Source: Poriferisodalis sp965205175 (GTDB lineage: Bacteria > Actinomycetota > Acidimicrobiia > Acidimicrobiales > Poriferisodalaceae). From it: DNA of 64,000 nucleotides. Below the pieces are notes generated by a model. The model was not told where the DNA came from. It saw only the letters and a program-made list of their open reading frames with translations, and searched no databases. Shown here in pieces: positions 16,537-24,683 of the stretch; the stretch's first letter is position 1, and every line of letters starts with the position of its first letter. Position numbers and translations under genes: made by a program. The stretch spans positions 2,046,001-2,110,000 of the forward strand of contig NZ_OZ242038.1 in assembly GCF_965205175.1 (NCBI RefSeq), given 5' to 3'.

Positions 16537-17135
16537 GCCGCTGGGCCCACCGCCGCGACGTACCTCGCGGCGCCGACTACGACCAGCGCTGGGCGCGCAA
16601 GGCGGCACGCGGGGAGTCGATCCACGGCGAAGCGGACCTCGTCGCGTCGCTGGTGCGGCCCGGCGGCAGCGTGCTCGACGCGGGATGCGGCACCGGACGG
16701 GTGGCCATCGAGCTGGCTCGGCGCGGCTACGAAGTTGTGGGCGTCGACGCGGACCGCACGATGCTCGACCACGCGCGGAACAAGGCGCCAGAGTTGTCTT
16801 GGCTGCACGGCGACCTGGCGAGCATCGTGGTGGCGGGCGAGACCGGCGAGCGCCGCTGCTTCGATGCCGCCATCGCGGCCGGCAACGTGATGATCTTCCT
16901 GGAGCCAGGCACCGAAGCCGCCGTGGTGGCCAATCTCGCAGCGCACCTGCGACCGGGCGGCGCGCTCGTTGCGGGCTTTCAGCTCAGCGACGGCTACCTG
17001 CAGTTGCACATCTTCGACGCGCTGGCTGAGCGCCACGGCTTGACGCTCGAATCCCGCTGGGCGACATGGGAGGGTGCGGCCTATGCGGGCGGCGACTACG
17101 CGGTGTCGGTTCACCGCAAGCTCACCGCCGGTTGA
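16533..17135 (+). CDS. class I SAM-dependent methyltransferase, probably CTG-initiated
   Basis: A ~200-residue methyltransferase. SVLDAGCGTGRVAIELA is the SAM-binding motif I, VVGVDAD motif II, and FDAAIAAGNVMIFLEPG the post-motif region. A GTG at 16653 would start the protein right before motif I, but the frame upstream encodes YDQRWARKAARGESIHGEAD, the typical pre-fold segment of this family. Between the upstream stop (about 16471) and 16653 there is no ATG, GTG or TTG. A CTG at 16533 overlaps the enoyl-CoA hydratase stop as CTGA, with AGGA 3 nt upstream, and gives a normal-length protein. The substrate is unknown. Confidence 0.75.
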   Translation: MSRWAHRRDVPRGADYDQRWARKAARGESIHGEADLVASLVRPGGSVLDAGCGTGRVAIELARRGYEVVGVDADRTMLDHARNKAPELSWLHGDLASIVVAGETGERRCFDAAIAAGNVMIFLEPGTEAAVVANLAAHLRPGGALVAGFQLSDGYLQLHIFDALAERHGLTLESRWATWEGAAYAGGDYAVSVHRKLTAG

Positions 17136-17247
17136 CCGAGTTTGCCTGATTGAGCCGGCCGGATTGGGCTTGTCTGCGTCGGGCAGTCACCGCCGCTGGT
17201 TGACTCGGCCGGGCTGGCTCGATCCGGTCGGCTCAGCCGGGCTGGGT

Positions 17248-17550
17248 TCAGTCGGTGGGCAGTCGGGCGAGCAGTTCGATCTTGCGCTCTTCGTACTCGT
17301 CGAAGCTGATCTCGTCGTTGTCGAACTGCGTCTGCACTTCTTCGACGAGGCGAATCAGATCTGCGGCGGAGAGTTCCTCGTCGAGGTTGCCGTCGAGCAC
17401 GGCGCCCGAGTCTTGGGGTGTCGGCGTCTCGGCCACGAGCGGACCGCTCTCGGGGATCTTGCCCATGCGCTTGGCGCGCTTCGCCTCGGCTTTCGCCTTC
17501 TTGGCCCGATCCCTCTGCAGTTTCTCAAATGTCGTGCGACCAGCAGCCAT
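17248..17550 (-). CDS. small SHOCT-like domain protein
   Basis: A 100-residue protein. A very basic N-terminal helix (RDRAKKAKAEAKRAKRMGK) is followed by an acidic linker and a C-terminal helical hairpin ending DEISFDEYEERKIELLARL, like the short SHOCT domain found at the ends of many bacterial oligomeric proteins. The start at 17550 has a clear Shine-Dalgarno sequence (AAAGGTGAG on the reverse strand); the frame also runs open upstream to 17724 but that extension looks non-coding. The function is unknown; nucleic-acid contact through the basic helix is conceivable. Confidence 0.65.
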   Translation of the reverse strand: MAAGRTTFEKLQRDRAKKAKAEAKRAKRMGKIPESGPLVAETPTPQDSGAVLDGNLDEELSAADLIRLVEEVQTQFDNDEISFDEYEERKIELLARLPTD

Positions 17551-17804
17551 AACGCTCACCTTTCTTTTCGTAACCTTGTCGGGACAGGCCTCATGGGGCC
17601 AGGAGACTGCGGAGCTGCACGGACTCGGTTGCCGACCAGCGGGCTGAGCCTTGACGCCGAGCCGCCTTTGGCCTCGCTCGGCCTCGAAGTGCCCCCGGCC
17701 GTGGGAGCGGCCGTCGGTACTCAAGCCGCCGGAGCGGCCAACCCGCCGACCCGGCAGCCCGGGAAGCGCAGTCCAAGCCAGAGGCTATCGGCGGACTGCA
17801 GGCG

Positions 17805-19487
17805 TCAGACAGTGCACCGCGCCGGCCACGTGTGGTCTGCATAGGCCGCGCGCAGAGCCTTCTTGTCGATCTTGCCGGTGCCGGTCAATGGGATTTCCGC
17901 GATGACCACGACATCGTCGGGCAGCCACCACGATGCGACCCGGGGCCGGATCGCATCCAGCACCGAGTCGGCGTCGAGCGCCGCGCCCGGCGCGAGTTCC
18001 ACGATGAGCAGCGGCCGCTCTCCCCAGCGCTCGTGTGGCAGGCCGATGACCGCGGCAGCCGCCACACCGGGCGCTTCGACGGCTGCATTCTCCAGATCGA
18101 TGGAGCTGATCCACTCGCCGCCGCTCTTGATGACGTCCTTCGTCCGATCGGTGAGGGTCAAGCAGCCCTCACCGTCGAGGGTGCCCACATCGCCGGTTCG
18201 CAGCCAGCCGCCCTCCGCCGGCGCAGTGTGAGAATCCGCCAGCGCTGCGGCGTCGGTGAGGGCGCCGTGGTAGTAGGCGCCGCACATCCACGGGCCGCGT
18301 GCCTGTATCTCGCCGATGCTGCGACCGTCGCGAGGAAGCTCCGCGCCGTCCTCGCCCACCGCCCGCAGCTCGACACCGAACAGCTCGCGTCCTGCGGCGG
18401 CTTGGCGAGCCCGCTGGGTGTCGCGGTCGGCTCGTTCGATGCGATGCGTCAAGCGTCCCGACGTGCCTTGGGTCATCTCGGTCATGCCCCACACGTGGCT
18501 GACGGCGACGCCGTAGTCGTCCTCGAGCGTGTCGATGAGCTTGCGGGGCGCAGCCGAACCGCCGACAGCCACCTTCCTCAGCGACGACACCGTGCGACCC
18601 GACGCCTGCAGGTAGCTCACGACGCCCATCCAGATGGTCGGCACGCCCGCCGAGAACGTGACCTCCTCAGCCTCGATGAGATCGACGAGCGCTTCGGGAC
18701 TGAGGTCCGGGCCCGGCAGCACGAGCTTGGCGCCGCTCATCGCGGCGGCGAAGGGCAGCGCCCAGCCGTTCACATGGAACATCGGCACTGCGCCCAGCAC
18801 GCACTGCCCGGAATGGACGTCATGGCCGTCTCCGGTGCAGCAGGCCCATGTCTGCAACACGATCGAGCGGTGGCTCTGCAGCACTCCCTTGGGGTTGCCG
18901 GTGGTGCCCGAGGTGTAGCACAGCGTCGCCGCCGCGCGTTCGTCGAACTCGCGCCACTCGGCGGGCCCAGTCGCCGCAGCGATCCACTCCTCGTAGTCGA
19001 TCTCGCCCGGCAAGCCGGCCGATGCGTCGGTGCGGCCGAGCACCACCCAGCGTCGCACCGTCGGCGTGTTGGGCGCGAGCCGGACTGCGAGTTCGACGAA
19101 GGACGGATCCACCAGCACCACCGTGTCGGCGGCATCGTTCAGGATGAACTCCAGCTGGCGGTCGTGCAGCCGCGGGTTGACGGTGTGCAGCACCGCGCCG
19201 ATGCCGGTGATGCCGTAGTAGGCCTCAAGATGGCGGTGGTCGTTCCACGCGATGGTGGCGACGCGGTCACCCGGCACGATGCCGTCCGCGGCCAGCGCCG
19301 CGGACACCGAACGGGCACGGGCGCCTATCTGCCCCCACGTGCTGCGCGTGGAACGCCCCGCTGAGTCCACTGCGACGACATCGGTGCTTGCGTGGCTTCG
19401 GGCCGCGTAGTCGATCAGCGCCGACACCAGCAGCGGCCGGTCCATGGTGTCGCCGACCAGAACCGGCTGCGCGCGTGCTGTGGTCAT
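17805..19487 (-). CDS. AMP-dependent acyl-CoA synthetase/ligase
   Basis: A 560-residue member of the adenylate-forming family. LCYTSGTTGNPKGVLQSH is the P-loop-like A3 motif near residue 190, GWLRTGDVGTLD the A7 motif near 425, KSGGEWISSIDLE the hinge region, and TGKIDKKALRA contains the A10 catalytic Lys near the C-terminus. It activates a carboxylic acid to its CoA thioester; the LVLPGPDLSPEAL and HVWGMTEMTQG stretches fit medium/long-chain or aromatic acid ligases. It lies 40 bp downstream of the epoxide hydrolase on the same strand, and other acyl-CoA enzymes are close by, pointing to a catabolic role. Confidence 0.92.
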   Translation of the reverse strand: MTTARAQPVLVGDTMDRPLLVSALIDYAARSHASTDVVAVDSAGRSTRSTWGQIGARARSVSAALAADGIVPGDRVATIAWNDHRHLEAYYGITGIGAVLHTVNPRLHDRQLEFILNDAADTVVLVDPSFVELAVRLAPNTPTVRRWVVLGRTDASAGLPGEIDYEEWIAAATGPAEWREFDERAAATLCYTSGTTGNPKGVLQSHRSIVLQTWACCTGDGHDVHSGQCVLGAVPMFHVNGWALPFAAAMSGAKLVLPGPDLSPEALVDLIEAEEVTFSAGVPTIWMGVVSYLQASGRTVSSLRKVAVGGSAAPRKLIDTLEDDYGVAVSHVWGMTEMTQGTSGRLTHRIERADRDTQRARQAAAGRELFGVELRAVGEDGAELPRDGRSIGEIQARGPWMCGAYYHGALTDAAALADSHTAPAEGGWLRTGDVGTLDGEGCLTLTDRTKDVIKSGGEWISSIDLENAAVEAPGVAAAAVIGLPHERWGERPLLIVELAPGAALDADSVLDAIRPRVASWWLPDDVVVIAEIPLTGTGKIDKKALRAAYADHTWPARCTV

Positions 19488-19527
19488 CTGTCGCTGTGGC
19501 GCGCAGCGCAGCCGCTGGTGCTGTGGG

Positions 19528-20658
19528 TCATCGCAGCAGGCGGAAGAAGGCGCGCACGTCGTCGACGAACAGCTCAGGCTGCTCGAACGCGGCGAAGTGA
19601 CCGCCTGCGGGCATGTCGGTCCAGTGGCGGATGTCGGAGTAGACGGGCTCGGCCCACGCTCGCACTGGCGGGATGATCTCGGCGGGGAACTTGGCGATGC
19701 CGGTGGGCACGTCCACGGTCATGGCCGGGAGTTTTCGGAAGCTCTCCCAGTAGAGCCGGCCCGATGAGGCGGCAGCTGCGTTCAGCCAGTAGAGCATGAT
19801 GTTGTCGAGCATCTCGTCGCGGCTCAGCGCATGCTCCGGATGGCCGTTGCAGTCGGTCCACGCCCAGAACTTCTCCAGAATCCATGCCGCTTGGCCGGCG
19901 GGAGAGTCGGTGAGGCCGTAGCCCAAGGTCTGGGGCCGGGTGGACTGTTGCTTGGAGTAGCCGGAATCCCAGTCGCTGTAGTGCTTCGCTGCAGCCAGGG
20001 CTGCTTGCTCCTCGGCGTTGGGCTCGCGGTCGGTAGGGCGATTGCCGCGCATCACCATGTTCAGGTGGATGCCCACGCAGCGGTCGGGGTGGCGGCTGCC
20101 GAGCGCCGTGGTGACCGCCGAGCCCCAGTCGCCGCCCTGGGCGCCGAAGCGCTCGTAGCCCAGTCCCGTCATGAGGCGGGCCCAGCAGTCGGCGATGTTC
20201 TCGACACCCCAGCCCCGCTCGACGGGCTTGCCGCTGAAGCCGTAGCCGGGCAGCGACGGGCAGATCACATCGAAGGCGTCGGATGCGGCGCCTCCGTGGG
20301 CGGCCGGGTCGGCCAAGGGTTCGATCACCTTGTGGAACTCCACGACTGAGCCGGGCCAGCCGTGGGTGATGAGGATGGGCAGCGCGTCGGGCTCGCCGGA
20401 GCGGGCGTGGATGAAGTGGATGTCCATGCCGTCCACATCTGCGATGTACTGGTCGAAGCGGTTGAGCGCCGCCTCACGCGCCCGCCAGTCATAGGCGTTG
20501 GCCCAGTAGTCGCAGACCTCCTGGACGTAGGCCAGCGGCACGCCTTGGGACCAGTCGTCTACCAGTTCTCGCTCGGGCCAGCGCGTTCGGGTCAGCCGAT
20601 CCCGCAGGTCAGCCAACTCCTCGTCCGGCACGTCAATCCGAAACGGCGACACTCGCAT
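19528..20658 (-). CDS. epoxide hydrolase (EHN domain, alpha/beta hydrolase fold)
   Basis: A 376-residue protein. The N-terminal EHN segment has ELADLRDRLTRTRWPE and continues through the VPLAYVQEVCDYWANAYDWR lid/meander of microsomal-type epoxide hydrolases. The hydrolase part has the oxyanion-hole motif HGWPGS near residue 105, the nucleophile Asp in GGDWGSAVT near 178, and the catalytic His in AGGHFAAFEQPE near the C-terminus. It should open epoxides to diols in the cytosol. ATG 20658 is preferred over an in-frame ATG at 20685 because the EHN domain begins within five residues (MRVSPFRIDVPDEEL). Next to the acyl-CoA ligase gene. Confidence 0.9.
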   Translation of the reverse strand: MRVSPFRIDVPDEELADLRDRLTRTRWPERELVDDWSQGVPLAYVQEVCDYWANAYDWRAREAALNRFDQYIADVDGMDIHFIHARSGEPDALPILITHGWPGSVVEFHKVIEPLADPAAHGGAASDAFDVICPSLPGYGFSGKPVERGWGVENIADCWARLMTGLGYERFGAQGGDWGSAVTTALGSRHPDRCVGIHLNMVMRGNRPTDREPNAEEQAALAAAKHYSDWDSGYSKQQSTRPQTLGYGLTDSPAGQAAWILEKFWAWTDCNGHPEHALSRDEMLDNIMLYWLNAAAASSGRLYWESFRKLPAMTVDVPTGIAKFPAEIIPPVRAWAEPVYSDIRHWTDMPAGGHFAAFEQPELFVDDVRAFFRLLR

Positions 20659-20809
20659 GCCACGACCGTAGCCCATACGCGTCACCGAACACCGCGAAGG
20701 CGGCGCCGTTGGGCGTGGCCGCGTACTCTTCGCACGCCCGCACGCACGAGCGTGAAGCGAGTCTGAGCGGGTGATCGTAGGTCTCCGAACCAGCGGCGGT
20801 GCGCAAGGC

Positions 20810-20834
20810 GTCTATACGGTCGGTCAATATAGAC
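20810..20834. promoter_or_regulatory. inverted repeat, candidate operator of the XRE regulator
   Basis: GTCTATA (20810-20816) and TATAGAC (20828-20834) form a perfect 7-bp inverted repeat with an 11-nt spacer, just upstream of a TANNNT -10 candidate TATGGT (20842-20847) and the GTG at 20860. The position fits autorepression by the XRE protein, as in toxin-antitoxin operons. Confidence 0.5.
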
Positions 20835-20859
20835 AATGCGCTATGGTAGGCTTCGGGTT

Positions 20860-21216
20860 GTGGAAGCTGCGGAGCTGATCCGGCTCGCCCGTCAGCGTCA
20901 GGGTTTGAGCCAGGCTGCCTTGGCGGAGCGCGTCGGCACCAGCCAGTCGGTCATCTCCGCCTACGAGCGAGGACGACGCAACCCCACCGTCGACACCTTG
21001 CGACGGCTCATCGCTGCGACCGGGGAGCGCTTGGAGATCAGGCTTGCGCGCAAGCAACCCGAGATCGCGCCGCCGGCGAACATCGAAGAGCACGGCGAGC
21101 GACTGGTCGAGCTCCTGGGGCTCGCAGACGCCATCGGCAGCCGCCGTCGTGGGCCGCTGAGGTTCCCGCGCTTCGATTCCTCATCCAAGACAGCACCGGA
21201 GGCCCCACGCCCGTGA
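20860..21216 (+). CDS. XRE-type helix-turn-helix regulator (probable antitoxin)
   Basis: A 118-residue protein. Residues ~5-60 are an XRE/HTH_3 domain: LIRLARQRQGLSQAALAERVGTSQ with the recognition helix SQSVISAYERGRRNPTVDTLRRL. The C-terminal half is Glu/Arg-rich (EHGERLVELLGLADAIGSRR) and may bind the partner. The GTG at 20860 starts just before the HTH; an in-frame ATG at 20836 overlaps the promoter candidate and is less likely. A 7-bp inverted repeat lies upstream. The nucleotidyltransferase gene follows after 13 bp. The paired arrangement suggests a type II/IV-like toxin-antitoxin module; that is inference. Confidence 0.8.
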   Translation: MEAAELIRLARQRQGLSQAALAERVGTSQSVISAYERGRRNPTVDTLRRLIAATGERLEIRLARKQPEIAPPANIEEHGERLVELLGLADAIGSRRRGPLRFPRFDSSSKTAPEAPRP

Positions 21217-21229
21217 CCGGCATGTCGCT

Positions 21230-21775
21230 GTGAGCAAGCTAAGCCTGTCCGACAAGATCGTGGCCGTCGACGCTGCCTTGGCGGCCTTTCCGCACGCGTT
21301 CGGCGGGGCGATCTCGCTCGGCTACCACGCCGAGCCGCGAGGCACCATCGATATCGATGTGAATGTGTTCGTGACAGCCGACCGGGCCGGGCAAGTTCTG
21401 GCGTCCCTCGACCGCCTCGGGGTGGAAACCCACGATGTCGTCAGCGCCGCTGAACGAGACGGACAGATCCGGGTCATCTGGGACGGCACACCGATCGACC
21501 TGTTCTTCAGCTATCACCCGTTGCACGCTGCTGCTGAGCGGGCGGCAGTCAACGTCCCTTTCGCAGGTCGCACGATCCGCGTCCTCTCGGCCACGCACCT
21601 CGCGGTATGCAAGGCGGTCTTCGACCGGCCCAAGGACTGGGTGGACATCGAGGCGATGCTCACGCAGCGCACTCACATCGATGCAGCCGAGGCGCTGCGA
21701 TGGGTCGGGCGGATCGTGGGCGACGACGACCATCGATACCGCCGTCTGGCCAGCCTGCTCAGCGGTCAGCGGTAG
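21230..21775 (+). CDS. AbiEii-like nucleotidyltransferase (probable toxin)
   Basis: A 181-residue protein. HAFGGAISLGYHAEPRGTID precedes IDVNVFV, matching the GG...R-T-D-I-D core of AbiEii/MNT-type nucleotidyltransferases, with DID as the metal-binding acidic pair. A further Asp in DGTPIDLFFSYH could be the third carboxylate. Family members transfer nucleotides to RNA or protein, and many are toxins kept in check by an upstream regulator gene. Here an XRE gene lies 13 bp upstream on the same strand. GTG start at 21230; an ATG at 21222 is out of frame. Confidence 0.75.
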   Translation: MSKLSLSDKIVAVDAALAAFPHAFGGAISLGYHAEPRGTIDIDVNVFVTADRAGQVLASLDRLGVETHDVVSAAERDGQIRVIWDGTPIDLFFSYHPLHAAAERAAVNVPFAGRTIRVLSATHLAVCKAVFDRPKDWVDIEAMLTQRTHIDAAEALRWVGRIVGDDDHRYRRLASLLSGQR

Positions 21776-21810
21776 CTTGCGGCTGGCGCGTCGAGCGGGG
21801 GAGCGAGCCG

Positions 21811-22902
21811 ATGATCGGACGACCGAGGGCCGCAATACACCGTCTGCCGGAGTACCGACCGGGCCGTTCTGCGGCGCAGGCAGCGGCCGAGCACGACTTG
21901 GCCGAGGCGATCAAGCTGGCCTCCAACGAGAACGCCAACGACCCGCTGCCGTCGGTGGTTGCGGCAGTGGCCGAAGCGGCGCTGGGCGTGAACCGCTACC
22001 CCGACCATCGCTGCTTGGAGCTGCGAGATGCGCTTGCGCGCCGCCACGGAGTCGAGGCCGGCCAGGTCACGGTGGGCGCCGGCTCGGTCGGCGTGCTGCA
22101 GCAGCTATTCGCGGCCTATGTCGATCCTGGCGACGAGGTGGTGTATCCGTGGCGCTCCTTCGAAGTGCATCCGGTGTTCTGCGCCGTCTCGGCAGCGGTG
22201 CCCGTTGCGGTGCCGCTGGCCGACCACCGCTTCGATCTCGACGCCGTCGCAGCAGCAGTGACCGAGCGCACCAAGATCGTGGTGCTGTCTACTCCCAACA
22301 ACCCGACCGGCACTGTCTGCACGACTGCACAGCTGCAGCGTCTGCTGACGGCAGTGCCACAAGACGTGATCGTGGTGATCGACGAGGCATACCGGGAGTT
22401 CGTCACCGACCCGGCGGTGGCCGACCCCGTTGAGGCGCTGCTGCCGCAGCACCCCAACGCGCTCGTGCTGCGCACGTTCTCCAAGGCCTACGGGCTGGCC
22501 GGCCTGCGCGTCGGCTACGGCGTCGGGCATCCCAGTGTCGTCGCAGCGCTGGACAAGGTGGCGCTGCCGTTCATCGTGAGCGGCATCGCCCAGGCCGCTG
22601 CGCTCGCTTCGCTGGAACCCGGCACCGCTGCGGAGATGGCCGAACGGGTGAACGGCATCGTGGCAGAGCGCGAGCGCGTCAGCGCAGCGCTGGCCGAGCT
22701 GGGCTGGCCGGCGGTGCCGAGCCAGGCCAACTTCGTGTACCTGCCGGTGGGCGGGCGCGCCATGGATCTCTTCGTCGGCTTGGAACGACAGGGGCTCGTG
22801 ACGCGGCCTTTCGAAGGCGAAGGCGTGCGGATCAGCCTGGGCACCGCCTCGCAGAACGATCGCGTGCTCGACGCGCTGCAAGCCATCGAGCCGCCGGGCT
22901 GA
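21811..22902 (+). CDS. hisC: histidinol-phosphate aminotransferase-type PLP enzyme
   Basis: A 363-residue class I/II aminotransferase of the HisC type. IKLASNENANDP near residue 35 is the typical N-terminal substrate loop, STPNNPTGTV the PLP-contact segment, VVIDEAYREF holds the PLP-binding Asp, and TFSKAYGLAGLRVGYG carries the Schiff-base Lys. VTRPFEGEGVRISLGT contains the C-terminal substrate-binding Arg. It converts imidazole acetol phosphate and glutamate to histidinol phosphate, or acts on aromatic amino acids as HisC-like paralogues do. There are no other his genes nearby, so the aromatic role remains open. ATG 21811 is preceded by GGGGGAGCGAG. It is convergent with the decarboxylase gene, 18 bp away. 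Confidence 0.85.
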   Translation: MIGRPRAAIHRLPEYRPGRSAAQAAAEHDLAEAIKLASNENANDPLPSVVAAVAEAALGVNRYPDHRCLELRDALARRHGVEAGQVTVGAGSVGVLQQLFAAYVDPGDEVVYPWRSFEVHPVFCAVSAAVPVAVPLADHRFDLDAVAAAVTERTKIVVLSTPNNPTGTVCTTAQLQRLLTAVPQDVIVVIDEAYREFVTDPAVADPVEALLPQHPNALVLRTFSKAYGLAGLRVGYGVGHPSVVAALDKVALPFIVSGIAQAAALASLEPGTAAEMAERVNGIVAERERVSAALAELGWPAVPSQANFVYLPVGGRAMDLFVGLERQGLVTRPFEGEGVRISLGTASQNDRVLDALQAIEPPG

Positions 22903-22920
22903 GGCTCTGGGTGTCGAGCG

Positions 22921-24339
22921 TCAAGCAGCGGCCTCGCTGATGGTCTTCCAGAGCTGATCGAGATGCTCGCGGTCGGTGCGGGACTGACCGACGGCCACTC
23001 GGATGATGCTGCGCCCATCTAGCTGGGACGGCGTCAGGTACGCGGTCCCGCTGCCGTTCACCGCCGCCGCGACGGCATCGGTGGCTCGGTCCGCGGCTCG
23101 GGCGGCTTCGTCGGTGGCATCGGCGGCGCGGCAGCGGAAACACACCAGCGAGAACGGATGCGGCGCCACGATCTCGAAGCGCGGGTCGTCGCGGAGCCGC
23201 TCCGCCAGTTCCTGGGCCATGGCCACGTGGTGGCGCACTAGTTGGCGTATGCCCTGAGCGCCGTAGCTGCGCAGCACCCACCACAGCTTGAGCGCCCGGA
23301 AGCGCCGGCCGAGGGGCACCTGCCAGTTGCGGTAGTCGATCACGTTGCCGGCATCGCTGTGCGCGTTGCGCAGATAGGGCGGGTCGATGGACAAGGCTTC
23401 GGTCAGCGCGGAGCGTTCGGAGACGTAGAACGCCGAGCAGTCGAAGTTCACCATCATCCACTTGTGGGGATTGAACACGTAGCTGTCGACGAGTTCGACG
23501 CCGTCGAGGTGCTCCCTGAACTCCGGACAGATCATCGCCGTTCCTGCGTACGCCGCATCGACGTGGTGCCACAGGCTGTACTGGCCGGCGACTGCGGCGA
23601 TGGCTCGCACTGGGTCGACGGCCGTGGTGCCGGTGGTGCCGATGGTCGATCCGACGAAGGCCGGCACCAGCCCAGCCGAGGCGTCTGCGGCGACCGCGTC
23701 CCGCAACATGTCGGGCCGCATCGCGTGGCGTTCGTCGGTCTCGATCGAGCGGACGTGCCCGAAGCCCGCCACGCCGGCGCCCTTGTACACCGAGCTGTGG
23801 GCCTGGGCAGAGGTGTAGGCCACCGTGTGCGCGGCGTGACGGCCGCTGCGCTGTGCCGCACGGTGGCGGGCTGCGACGAGCGCGACATGGGTGGCGTCCG
23901 ATGCGCTGCCCTGCAGCACGCCGCCGCCGCTCGCCGTGGTCTTCCAGTGTTGCGGCAAGCCCATCAGCTCCACCAGCCAGTCCAGCACGTGGCTCTCCAC
24001 CTCGGTCACCGCCGGCGAAGCCGACCACAGCAGGCCGATCAGCCCCAGACCGGCCGACACCGTGTCCGCCAGTACCGACGGCGGCGAGCTGTTGGCCGGG
24101 AAGTACGCGAACCAGCCCGGGTGCTGCCAATGCGTGACTCCCGGCACGATCACACGGTCGAGATCAGCCAGCAGGTTCTCGAACGGCTCGGGATGCTCCG
24201 GGGCTGTATCTGGCAGCAGCGCGCGGATGTCGCCGGGCTGCACCGTCGAGGCGACCGGCAGCGTCTCGACCCGCTCCCAGTAGTCGGCGATCCAGTCGAT
24301 CACCGCCCGGCCGTGCTCGCGGAACTGCTCGGGCGTCAT
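22921..24339 (-). CDS. PLP-dependent aromatic-L-amino-acid decarboxylase family
   Basis: A 472-residue group II decarboxylase. MTPEQFREHGRAVIDWIADY is the family N-terminus, HWQHPGWFAYFPANSSPPS the substrate-entry region, GSASDATHVALVAAR the cofactor phosphate contact, VDAAYAGTA holds the PLP-contacting Asp, and NPHKWM the Schiff-base Lys. It probably decarboxylates tryptophan, tyrosine or DOPA in the cytosol. ATG 24339 matches the family start; an in-frame GTG at 24408 would add 23 residues. It faces the HisC-like aminotransferase, which could act on the same aromatic amino acids. Confidence 0.9.
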   Translation of the reverse strand: MTPEQFREHGRAVIDWIADYWERVETLPVASTVQPGDIRALLPDTAPEHPEPFENLLADLDRVIVPGVTHWQHPGWFAYFPANSSPPSVLADTVSAGLGLIGLLWSASPAVTEVESHVLDWLVELMGLPQHWKTTASGGGVLQGSASDATHVALVAARHRAAQRSGRHAAHTVAYTSAQAHSSVYKGAGVAGFGHVRSIETDERHAMRPDMLRDAVAADASAGLVPAFVGSTIGTTGTTAVDPVRAIAAVAGQYSLWHHVDAAYAGTAMICPEFREHLDGVELVDSYVFNPHKWMMVNFDCSAFYVSERSALTEALSIDPPYLRNAHSDAGNVIDYRNWQVPLGRRFRALKLWWVLRSYGAQGIRQLVRHHVAMAQELAERLRDDPRFEIVAPHPFSLVCFRCRAADATDEAARAADRATDAVAAAVNGSGTAYLTPSQLDGRSIIRVAVGQSRTDREHLDQLWKTISEAAA

Positions 24340-24683
24340 GTGCTGAGGCGGCGAGGTCAGCGTTGCCGATGGATCGCCCGGGTGGGCCTCATGGTCGCCT
24401 CGCTCCACGGCGGCGACGCTACTGCGGACTGTGGGGGTGCGTCTGTGGCTGCCACGCCTCACATGCCGAGCAAGGCAACTGCACGGGCCGCTCGATGGAG
24501 CTTCGGCACCGTTAGCGGCGTTGGCTTTCGGCAGCAACGGTCGGCCATAGTGTGTGTGGGCCGAGCCGCTCGACGAGGTCGCGAGCGCGCAGTTGCCGAG
24601 GCCAGACTCGAGAGGGCAACGTCTGCTGGCGACAGCGCGATGGGCCGCTTGCGGAACGCCAGGGGAGACCACGGGGAGGTCAG
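24340..24683. other. 344-bp divergent intergenic region
   Basis: No supported gene. The reverse strand keeps an open frame from the decarboxylase up to 24741 but its composition and lack of family similarity argue against coding. A weak promoter candidate for the kinase gene on the right is TTGGCT (24521-24526) with CATAGT (24546-24551), 19 nt apart. Nothing else stands out. Confidence 0.35.
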
